From an uncultured Chloroflexaceae bacterium (GTDB lineage Bacteria; Chloroflexota; Chloroflexia; Chloroflexales; Chloroflexaceae), in the NCBI GenBank assembly GCA_937141995.1, contig CAKZQX010000477.1, forward strand, positions 1-8,559: DNA of 8,559 nt, read 5' to 3'. The number at the start of each line of letters is the position of its first letter. Position 1 is the stretch's first letter. Made by a program: the position numbers and the translations under genes. The notes below the pieces were generated by a model, which made no database searches, was not told the DNA's origin, and saw nothing but the letters and a program-made list of their open reading frames with translations. Positions 1 to 6,000 of the stretch are shown in pieces.

Positions 1-32
1 CGTAGGTCATGGGTCTGGCTCCTTCCTAACAT

Positions 33-63
33 AGCCGATAACCGATAATCGATAGCCGATAGC
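33..63. repeat. Heptanucleotide tandem array (AGCCGAT family)
   Basis: Four consecutive 7-bp units, AGCCGAT, AACCGAT, AATCGAT and AGCCGAT, followed by a partial unit. The units vary at positions 2 and 3 only. No coding frame is supported here. It is one of several unrelated 7-bp repeat families in this window. Confidence 0.85.
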
Positions 64-109
64 GCCGGCAGGCGGTCAGCTCTCGGCGGTGCGAATGGGC
101 ATGAACAAC

Positions 110-170
110 GAAACAGCGCCTGGACGATGCCAGACGCTGTCTGTGGACCACGCCCGCAAGGGCGTGGTAG
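110..170. ncRNA. Two-hairpin repeated element, copy 1
   Basis: The first 30 bases (110-139) are identical to the copy at 8372-8401 and fold into a hairpin: CAGCGCCTGG (114-123) pairs with CCAGACGCTG (130-139), with one mismatch. A second hairpin follows: ACCACGCCC (147-155) pairs perfectly with GGGCGTGGT (160-168) around a GCAA tetraloop. In the other copy this second stem has a different sequence but still pairs, and its loop is GGGA, also of GNRA type. Paired changes plus a GNRA loop favour a structured RNA. A palindromic mobile DNA repeat is the alternative. The strand cannot be fixed, though the GNRA loops are read on the plus strand. I do not recognise the family with certainty. Confidence 0.6.
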
Positions 171-191
171 TACTCCAACGAGATGTTTTTC

Positions 192-298
192 TCACCGCCG
201 AGACGCTGAGGGCGAAGAGTGAGGGGCGGTGAGGTGAAGAGGCGAAGAGGCGAAGAGGCGAAGAGGCGAAGAGGCGAAGAGGCGAAGAGGTGGGGAGG
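192..298. repeat. Octanucleotide tandem array (CGAAGAGG family)
   Basis: The core is the unit TGAAGAGG (235-242), six exact CGAAGAGG units (243-290) and a variant TGGGGAGG (291-298). Degenerate 8-bp units can be traced back to about 192. The array is purine-rich on the plus strand. It follows copy 1 of the two-hairpin element by about 20 bp, just as a different 8-bp array follows copy 2 near the right end of the window. Confidence 0.85.
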
Positions 299-357
299 CC
301 GGAAGGAAGAGATTGCCTTAAACTCTGAGTAGAGATTTGTTGATGCTAAGACTGCTG

Positions 358-412
358 CAGACTCTTAACCACATTACATAGATCTTCGCTATGAATCCTT
401 GAGTTCTTATAT
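358..412. repeat. Possible decayed third copy of the 54-bp repeat
   Basis: The octamer GACTCTTA occurs at 360-367, 438-445 and 513-520, so the spacings are 78 and 75 bp. After the first occurrence, TCTTCGCTATGAATCCT resembles the TTCGTGACGAA...ATCCT core of the good copies. Similarity outside these words is poor, so this is a suggestion only. Confidence 0.3.
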
Positions 413-435
413 TTTCGTTATAGGATTTCATTGAC

Positions 436-489
436 ACGACTCTTAAGAAGCTTCGTGACGAAAGGATATCCTAGCAGTCTTGTTGCATG
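436..489. repeat. 54-bp direct repeat, copy A, rich in palindromes
   Basis: Identical over 54 bases to 511-564, with 21 bp of AT-rich sequence between them (period 75 bp). Each copy contains three dyads in a row: GAAGCTTC, TTCGTGACGAA (centred on a single G) and AGGATATCCT. This arrangement suggests protein-binding sites on DNA rather than an RNA fold, because the loops would be too short. Operator or iteron-like function is inference. It is not a CRISPR: there is only one spacer, and it is shorter than the repeat. Confidence 0.85.
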
Positions 490-510
490 GATTATATAAA
501 ACTACATAGT

Positions 511-564
511 ACGACTCTTAAGAAGCTTCGTGACGAAAGGATATCCTAGCAGTCTTGTTGCATG
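511..564. repeat. 54-bp direct repeat, copy B
   Basis: Perfect second copy of 436-489, starting ACGACTCTTAAG and ending TTGTTGCATG. The three palindromic blocks are intact. Sequence on either side of the two copies is unrelated, so the repeat boundaries are sharp. Confidence 0.85.
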
Positions 565-642
565 AAGCAATATATTGGACGGAATGCACACCAATATCTC
601 AGGATACTCGAATTTCGGGTGTTTTTGATGGAATTACCCCCT

Positions 643-674
643 TTACATCTGAGGAGATGTGTGCTACGATGTAA
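643..674 (+). other. Small hairpin with two competing pairings
   Basis: ACATCT (645-650) pairs with AGATGT (655-660) around GAGG. Alternatively TTACATC (643-649) pairs with GATGTAA (668-674). It lies just left of the insertion sequence, and its last base is the first base of the target duplication. The stems are short, so this may be chance. Confidence 0.3.
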
Positions 675-684
675 CTGCAAGATC
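674..684. repeat. Target site duplication, left copy (11 bp)
   Basis: ACTGCAAGATC directly abuts the left terminal inverted repeat and is repeated exactly at 1517-1527, abutting the right inverted repeat. This defines the insertion precisely. Eleven bp is slightly longer than the 8-9 bp usually made by IS1. Confidence 0.9.
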
Positions 685-694
685 GGTAGTGGTT
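685..694. repeat. IS left terminal inverted repeat
   Basis: GGTAGTGGTT, a perfect 10-bp inverted match to the right end. It begins with GGT like many IS1-family ends. Similarity beyond the tenth base is weak. Confidence 0.85.
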
Positions 695-709
695 AAGTAC
701 TGACTGTTT

Positions 710-738
710 TTGACAATGTATGGCCTCCTTGGTAGCCT
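710..738 (+). promoter_or_regulatory. Candidate transposase promoter
   Basis: TTGACA (710-715) is a perfect -35 hexamer. At 17 bp spacing lies TAGCCT (733-738), which matches only three of six -10 bases. It sits just inside the left end, where IS1-family promoters are found. The weak -10 keeps confidence low. Confidence 0.3.
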
Positions 739-775
739 GATCGCAGGGATGCACAACAGATGCAAGGAGGGAATA

Positions 776-1501
776 ATGATTCAGACAACCGTGACCCACA
801 CCTGCACCCATTGTCGAAGTACGAATGTGCGGAAGAATGGTACGACCGCTGCCGGGAAACAGCAATATCACTGCCAGGACTGCGCGGCGTATGGCACCGT
901 GCAGCCAGCGGAGCCGGGGTATAGCGATGAACGCAAACAGGAAATCCTGCGTGCGTATCAGGAACGGCCAAGCATGCGTGGGAGTGAACGCATCTATGGC
1001 GTTGCGCGCCAGACCCTGGCCCGCTGGGTGCGCGAGGAAGCAGCAACGCTGCCGGAATGAAGCGAGACCCTGGCAGATGCCCAGGACGCTGATGTGCTGG
1101 AATTGGACGAACTGTGGTCATGTGTGTTCCGCAAAAGCAATCAGCGGTGGGTGTGGCTGGCGGTGTGTCGCCGCACCCGACAGGTGGTCGCCTTTTTTGT
1201 CGGTGACCGGAGCGAACGAAGTTGCTGGGAGCTGTGGCAGCGCGTTCCGGCGGCCGACAAATGGTGCCACACGTACAGCGATTTCTGGCACGCCTATGCG
1301 AAGGTGCTGCGGAGTGAGACGCATCAACCGGTGGCGAAAGGCAGTGGACAGACCAATCATGTCGAGCGGTTCAAGAACACGCTGCGGCAGCGGTTGGCCC
1401 AGTTCGTGCGCAAAACCTTGTCGTTTTCGAAATCGGATCAGATGCATCAGGTGGTCCTGACTCTGTTTTTATACACGTACAATATCCAGTGTATCAGTTA
1501 G
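776..1501 (+). pseudogene. IS1-family transposase, single frame interrupted by TGA
   Basis: The start ATG at 776 follows AAGGAGG (764-770) at 5-nt spacing. The frame runs 94 codons, meets TGA at 1058-1060, and continues in the same frame to TAG at 1499-1501, giving 241 sense codons plus the internal stop. Residues 10-36 form a CxxC...CxxC zinc finger (C10, C13, C33, C36), and about 66-85 is a helix-turn-helix. After the stop comes a DDE domain with D111 in LELDELW, D169 in YSDFW and E197 in HVERFKNTLRQR. All catalytic residues are present. Classical IS1 joins two ORFs by -1 frameshifting, but no slippery A-run is near the junction and both halves share one frame. It therefore matches the one-ORF IS1 subgroup carrying a nonsense mutation. 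Stop-codon readthrough cannot be excluded. Confidence 0.85.
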
Positions 1502-1506
1502 CATGC

Positions 1507-1516
1507 AACCACTACC
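1507..1516. repeat. IS right terminal inverted repeat
   Basis: AACCACTACC, the exact reverse complement of 685-694. It begins five bases after the transposase stop codon. Confidence 0.85.
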
Positions 1517-1527
1517 ACTGCAAGATC
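1517..1527. repeat. Target site duplication, right copy
   Basis: ACTGCAAGATC, identical to 674-684. Removing the IS and one copy joins 684 to 1528 and restores the pre-insertion site. No gene is reconstructed across that junction. Confidence 0.9.
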
Positions 1528-1545
1528 AATCCGACTTGTAGGCCT

Positions 1546-1594
1546 AACACTCTGACAGGTTTTGTGCTTCCGGTAACGTGAGTATCAGAGTGTT
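1546..1594 (+). other. Inverted repeat at the start of the leader region
   Basis: AACACTCTGA (1546-1555) is a perfect inverted repeat of TCAGAGTGTT (1585-1594), separated by 29 nt. There is no T-tract after it, so it is not an intrinsic terminator. It lies upstream of the small leader ORF and could be an operator or a 5' RNA structure. Confidence 0.45.
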
Positions 1595-1598
1595 CCAA

Positions 1599-1626
1599 TT
1601 GAAAGGATATAAATAAAAAATAGAAG
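1599..1626 (+). promoter_or_regulatory. Candidate promoter for the leader and two-gene operon
   Basis: TTGAAA (1599-1604) and TAGAAG (1621-1626) are spaced 16 bp apart, with an A/T-only stretch between. An alternative -10 is TATAAA at 1608-1613, but it lacks a good -35. This is the only plausible promoter pair I see between the IS and the leader ORF. Confidence 0.3.
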
Positions 1627-1672
1627 AGTAGTGCTTCGGTGGGAGTATAACGCATTATCATATCAGGAGGTC

Positions 1673-1786
1673 ATGTATTTCACTACTACTATAAGCATAG
1701 CACCACTAGGAAATTTACTGACAATGGATGAAGATCCTGTATTATCACACTTTCAGTTAGTACTGAAAGTGTCTTTTTTATCATAG
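1673..1786 (+). CDS. Putative 37-residue leader peptide
   Basis: The ATG at 1673 follows AGGAGG (1665-1670) at a tight 2-nt spacing, and the frame ends at TAG 1784-1786. The product begins MYFTTTISIAPLG, with three consecutive Thr codons, and has no recognised domain. Its last dozen codons run straight through the intrinsic terminator at 1747-1780, and its stop lies 17 nt before the GTG of the next gene. A ribosome translating to the end would melt the terminator hairpin. The layout therefore resembles a translation-sensitive attenuator. AGTAGTG (1627-1633) can also pair with CACTACT (1681-1687), placing the ribosome-binding site in a loop. Coding status is inferred from the strong Shine-Dalgarno sequence and position. 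It could instead be an untranslated leader or an independent small protein. Confidence 0.45.
   Translation: MYFTTTISIAPLGNLLTMDEDPVLSHFQLVLKVSFLS
1747..1780 (+). terminator. Intrinsic terminator or attenuator ahead of the two-gene operon
   Basis: ACACTTTCAG (1747-1756) pairs perfectly with CTGAAAGTGT (1763-1772) around a 6-nt loop, followed by CTTTTTTA. It is a textbook intrinsic terminator on the plus strand. It lies only 24 nt before the start codon of the next gene and within the small ORF, so it more likely regulates the downstream genes than ends an upstream unit. Confidence 0.8.
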
Positions 1787-1803
1787 CCAACAAGGAGGCT
1801 TCT

Positions 1804-2298
1804 GTGTACACTTCTATCGACATTGACTTCGACGTTTTCAAAGCGCTGACCGCCCGGCGTGCGACTCCGGAAAGCACTGAAAATGATGTTTTGCGCAAGC
1901 TGCTTGGCCTAGAATCTGGCGACGATACCGACTCAAAAAATACTTGCCAGACACCATCCGGTTCAGTGCCTGCGAACTCTTCGAAATTAGAGAACAACGA
2001 GCTTAGTACATCTACCGGGTCTCCCTGGGTCTGGAAGGGTGTTTCCTTTCCGCATGGAACCGAGTTTCGTGCTAACTATCTGGGAAGATACTACTATGCC
2101 AGCGTGGATGATGGTGCATTCGTATACAATGGCAAACGCTATAAGTCCCCCTCGGCTCCGGCAGAGGCTATAACTGGTACGTCGAGAAATGGCTGGATTT
2201 TCTGGGAATGTAGGTTGCCAGGAAAAAAGGCCTGGGTCTTGATTAAAAATATACGGAAAAGGAATATGCATAAAAGGGAGCAGGCGAAGTGGAATTAG
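1804..2298 (+). CDS. SeqA-N-like plus RAMA/DUF2924-like domain protein
   Basis: The GTG start at 1804 follows AAGGAGG (1792-1798) at 5-nt spacing, giving 164 residues. Residues about 3-36 (SIDIDFDVFKAL...ENDVLRKLLGL) look like the short N-terminal dimerisation segment of SeqA-type and ribbon-helix-helix proteins. Residues about 37-75 are Ser/Thr/Asn-rich and probably a linker. Residues about 79-150 match the pattern of RAMA or DUF2924 domains: GTEFRANYLGRYYYA, then Y.SPS.A..AITG, then NGWIFW. RAMA domains are known mainly from restriction-modification and related DNA-associated proteins, so DNA binding is a reasonable inference, but no catalytic residues are visible. The gene is the first of a two-gene operon. 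Its end overlaps the GTG start of the hydrolase gene by 10 nt. The domain calls come from motif recall, not from a profile search. Confidence 0.7.
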   Translation: MYTSIDIDFDVFKALTARRATPESTENDVLRKLLGLESGDDTDSKNTCQTPSGSVPANSSKLENNELSTSTGSPWVWKGVSFPHGTEFRANYLGRYYYASVDDGAFVYNGKRYKSPSAPAEAITGTSRNGWIFWECRLPGKKAWVLIKNIRKRNMHKREQAKWN

Positions 2299-2915
2299 AG
2301 GATAAAAACATGGACACGTACAGTAATTTCGCGGAGTTACGGCAAATGGAACCAAAAGACCATTACGCGATTCACCTCCAATTCGGTACCTCTGGTGTCG
2401 CGGTCATTGCGCCACACGGTGGTGGTATTGAACCCGGAACGCTTGAAATTGCCCGGGCTGTTGCGGGAGGTGAGCATACTTTTTACGGCTTCGAGGGATT
2501 GAAATCCAACCAAAACCAGAAGCTGCATATCACGAGTACACGCTTCGATGAGCCGCAGTGTGTCACTGCGGTACAGAGCGCAGACAAAGTCCTCGCTATT
2601 CACGGTTGTAGTGATGGGGATGAGTCTACTATTTATACTGGCGGACTGGATAAGAAACTGAAGCTACGGATAGAGAAGGTGTTGTCTGCCGCAGGTTTTA
2701 CTGTTGAACATCCCAAGCCAGTCTTGCAAGGAAGGGATTCTGATAACATCTGCAATCGGGGGACAACCCGCTGTGGTGTTCAACTTGAGTTGCCTAAGAA
2801 CCTTCGAAGACGGATGTTTGCGAGTCTGGATCGCCAGGGACGACAACGCCCAACGCAACTCTTTGAGGAATTTGTCGCGGCACTGCGGCGGGCACTGGAG
2901 CCTGAGCATTTCTGA
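2289..2915 (+). CDS. Poly-gamma-glutamate hydrolase family protein (DUF867/PghP-like)
   Basis: This 208-residue protein has the hallmarks of the zinc-dependent poly-gamma-glutamate hydrolases: APHGGGIEPGT (41-51), LHITSTRFDEP (79-89), AIHGC (103-107), YTGGLD (116-121), NICNRG (153-158) and GVQLEL (163-168). By analogy with the phage enzyme PghP, which has a carboxypeptidase-like fold, H43, E48 and H105 are the likely zinc ligands and E167 a likely catalytic Glu; these assignments are inferred. The enzyme would cleave gamma-glutamyl bonds in capsule or biofilm poly-gamma-glutamate. No signal peptide is visible, so it would be cytoplasmic or released by lysis. The GTG at 2289 has GGGAG eight bases upstream and overlaps the previous gene. 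ATG at 2310, giving 201 residues, is an alternative start. A terminator follows at 2943. Confidence 0.88.
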   Translation: MELEDKNMDTYSNFAELRQMEPKDHYAIHLQFGTSGVAVIAPHGGGIEPGTLEIARAVAGGEHTFYGFEGLKSNQNQKLHITSTRFDEPQCVTAVQSADKVLAIHGCSDGDESTIYTGGLDKKLKLRIEKVLSAAGFTVEHPKPVLQGRDSDNICNRGTTRCGVQLELPKNLRRRMFASLDRQGRQRPTQLFEEFVAALRRALEPEHF

Positions 2916-2942
2916 TTTGATTGACCTGGAACTGTGATTGGT

Positions 2943-2977
2943 GACCGGCATGGGGTACAGCCACATGCCGGTCTTTT
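2943..2977 (+). terminator. Intrinsic terminator of the hydrolase operon
   Basis: GACCGGCATG (2943-2952) pairs perfectly with CATGCCGGTC (2964-2973) around an 11-nt loop, followed by TTTT. It lies 28 nt after the hydrolase stop. It separates the rightward operon from the leftward giant gene, whose stop is at 3044. No comparable T-tract is seen for the minus strand. Confidence 0.8.
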
Positions 2978-3043
2978 GCTCCATAGGACATTGTTTGCTG
3001 ATTCAGACTCGTATTCTCACCATCCGGGGAAGCTGCGCCCGGC

Positions 3044-6000
3044 TCAGAACATCGAGGTTTGGATGAACTGCTCGTCGGGGTGCCACGCCACCTTTGGGGA
3101 TTGGGGATTGGCGACTGGCGCTTGGGGCGCGGGCTCCGCTGCGGGCTCCGGGAGTGCGGCCGGCGGTTCCGGTACGGATTGCGGTGCTGGTTCCGGCGTG
3201 GCTGCGCCGGTCAACGCGCTGATCTCCGCCAGGAGGGCATCAATGTCGCCGGCGTCATCCGGGGTGGTGTCCGGGGCCGGTGCATCGGCGGCGTTGGTGA
3301 GGCTTGCCTTGAGCGTCGTCGAAAGGTCGAGGTCGAGCCGCTGTAGTTGCTGCCGAACGCGCTGGTAGGTATCGAGACCGTCCCAGGGCTGCGCCAGGCG
3401 CGCGCTGATCTCGGCGTGCTCCTGCCGGGCGCGGGCGATGTCGTCGGCGGTACTGCGCTGCTGCGCCTCCAGACCGCGCAGGTGCTCCTCAATGTCGGCG
3501 AGGCTGTCGCTGTCGTCGGCGGTGACGACCCGGCCCAGCGGTAGCGGTGCTGTGTCGGGGAAGACCAGCCAGAGGTCCGGGGCGGCGGGCGTTTTCTGGG
3601 TGCGCCAGCGCAGCATGATCTGCAGCGCGAACCCGCGATAGTGACCGCAGACCTGCTCCTCCTCGACCTGGGTTGTGCGCGTGCGCACGACATAGTCGGT
3701 GTGCCAACGTTTGAGCGTCTTCTGGAGTGCTTTGTTCGCGGCGGCGCGGTCCCTGATCGTGCGGGTAGTCTGGTCGGGCATGACCAGCGTGAGCGCGAAA
3801 GGCTGGGCCGGATGGGCCTGGCGCAGGGCGATGGCCGCCGCCAGTTGCTGCTGGTGGGTGGTGTGCCGGGCACTGGCGCGCGCGCTGTGGTCCTGCTTCC
3901 AGCGCAGGTCGTGCTGGCCGTTGCGCCAGACGGCGTAGACGCGCTCCAGGCGGTTCAGTTCCGTCTCAAGCTGGATCTTCTGGATGACCTTCGGGTTGCC
4001 CGACGCCAGCGCCTTCATCTCGGCGGCGGTGAGCACCACCTCGGCCACATCGTCGGCGGTGCGCTGGGTGATCTCCGCCGCCAGCACCTGGTTGATAAAG
4101 CGGGCTTTGTTCTCCAACAACTGCCACAGATACGCATCAAAGCTGCCCTCGGTGATGTACTGGTAGACGTACACCTCGGCGAAGGTGTTGCCCTGGCGCA
4201 GGATGCGGCCCTCGCGCTGCTCGATGTCACATGGTCGCCAGGGAGCGTCGAGGTGGTGCAGGGCGATCAGGCGCTCTTGCACATTCATGCCGGTGCCCAT
4301 CTTGGCGGTGGAGCCGATGAGGACGCGCACCTGCCCGGCGCGCACGGCGGCGAAGAGTGCCTCGCGCTTGGTTTTGGTGGCGTGCTCGTGGATAAAGGCG
4401 ATCTCGGCGCGGGGCAGCCCCCGGGCCACCAGCTTGTCGCGGATCTCGTCGTAGACGAAGTTCTGCTGTCGTTGCTCTTCCATAGTGTCGAGTGATGAGT
4501 GATGAGTGGTCAGAAGCGCAGCGGACAACGAATGGTCTCTGCCTCCCTCATCACTTGTCACTGGACACTTGTCACTATGAAGCACTGCCCCCTCGTCACG
4601 ATGAAGCGGCGTATCACGCCGACCGCGCGGGGTCGCCAGGTCGCAGAAGACCAGTTGCGCGCCGCGCACGTCTGTTGTGGCGTGGTAGTGCTGCTGCACC
4701 CGCTCCACCAGCGCGTTGATCTTGCACTGCGGCTCCTCCGGGCCACCCCGCACCAGGCGGATGTCGAGGGCGGCCAGGCGACCTTCGCCGGTGATCCGCA
4801 GCATGTTGTCGATATCGGGCGTAACCTGGCGGTTCTTGATCTTGTCCACGCGCGCAACCAGGCTGGCAACGAACGCCGTAAGCCGCTCTGCGGGCGGAAT
4901 GATCACCGGGATGGGCTTGCCGGTCGCCAGGCGGGGGCGCGGCAGGTTGAGCTGCTCCGCCGTGCGCACATTGAGACACTGCCGCCAGAGCGTCGCCAAT
5001 TCGGGCAGGTTGACGAACGTGCTCAGGCGCGTGTTCATGCGGAAGCCGGACCCATCGGGGCGCAACTCGAAGATCATCTGGACCTGGGCAAACGCGGCGA
5101 CCCAGGCATCGAAGAAGGCCAGGTCCAGGCGCTCCAGCAGATCCGCTTGCAGGTAGCGCATCATGATGAACACCTCGGCCAGCGTGTTGGCGACCGGCGT
5201 GCCGGTGGCAAACACGACCCGCCCGCCGCGCCGCTGGAGATCCCAGGTCTTGAGCCAGAGATCCCAGGCGCGCCGGCTGCCACCGCGTGGCACCCCGGCG
5301 ATGCGATCCATGCGGGTTTCGATCTCCAGATTTTTGAAGAGGTGGGCCTCATCGACCAGCAGCATGTCGATACCCAGCTCATCCCAGGTGATCACCCGCG
5401 CATCGTCGCGGCTGATCGCGGCCTCTTCCTTTTTTAGTTGCAGCTCATAGCGGGCGATGCGCCGCTCAACCTCCTTGATGGTGCGGCGGTGGGCGCGCGT
5501 ATCCCGCTCCGCGGCGACGGTCTCCAGGAAGCGACGCAGGGCGGCGATACGCTGCCGGATAAACCGCCCCAGGGTGGCGGGGCCGACCGGCAGGAAGGTA
5601 AAGGAGGTGTGGGCGGCGATGACCAGATCCCAGTCGCCGGTGGCGATGCGACTGAGATAGACGCCCCGGCGCGCCTGGCTGAAATCGTCGGGGGACATCG
5701 CCAGCACACGCATACCGGGGTAGAGCCGGTGGGCCTCGGTCGCCCACTGCTCCACCAGGTGGTTGGGCACGATAACCAGCGGCTTGCTGACCAGGCCCAT
5801 GCGCCTGGCCTCGTGCGCAATCGCCAGCAACTCGAAGGTCTTGCCCGCGCCCACCGGATGGCCGATCAGGCTGGTCGGGTTCTGCAACGCCTGCCAGACC
5901 GCGTCCTTCTGCCAGGGAGCCAGGTCGCCGCCGCGCAGGATGCTGGTGTTCATGCCGGGCAGCGAGAGGTGGGAGCCGTCGTACTGCCGCAGGCGAATGC

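Larger units (their letters stand above)
299..684. other. Gene-free AT-richer stretch before the insertion sequence
   Basis: About 385 bp with no credible coding frame. The content is visibly lower in GC than the region to the right of 3044. It holds the two 54-bp direct repeats described separately, a possible decayed third copy starting near 358, and a small hairpin near 643-674. I see no tRNA or recognisable operon here. Confidence 0.6.
685..1516 (+). mobile_element. Complete IS1-family insertion sequence, 832 bp
   Basis: The element starts with GGTAGTGGTT (685-694) and ends with its perfect reverse complement AACCACTACC (1507-1516). It is bracketed by an exact 11-bp direct duplication. 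It carries one transposase gene typical of the IS1 family: zinc finger, helix-turn-helix, then DDE domain. The length is close to the 768 bp of classical IS1. Intact ends and duplication indicate a fairly recent insertion that has not rearranged. The internal stop codon in the transposase may leave it immobile unless the stop is read through or transposase is supplied by another copy. Confidence 0.92.

Noticed and set aside
436..564. CRISPR array
   Set aside because: Only two repeats of 54 bp with a single 21-bp spacer, and no cas gene in the window. The spacer is shorter than the repeat.
1050..1100. Programmed -1 frameshift as in classical IS1
   Set aside because: No slippery A-rich heptamer near the junction, and the two halves are in the same frame, so a frameshift would not join them.
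599..1121. Minus-strand frames across the IS left half
   Set aside because: They cross the IS boundary and lie antisense to the transposase, with no ribosome-binding site or domain pattern.
825..1460. Plus-strand frame overlapping the transposase
   Set aside because: Arg/Cys/Ser-rich shadow. The transposase motifs are in the other frame on both sides of the TGA.
2978..3043. Terminator for the giant gene on the minus strand
   Set aside because: Only a 5-bp CCGGG/CCCGG pairing with no T-tract on that strand was found.
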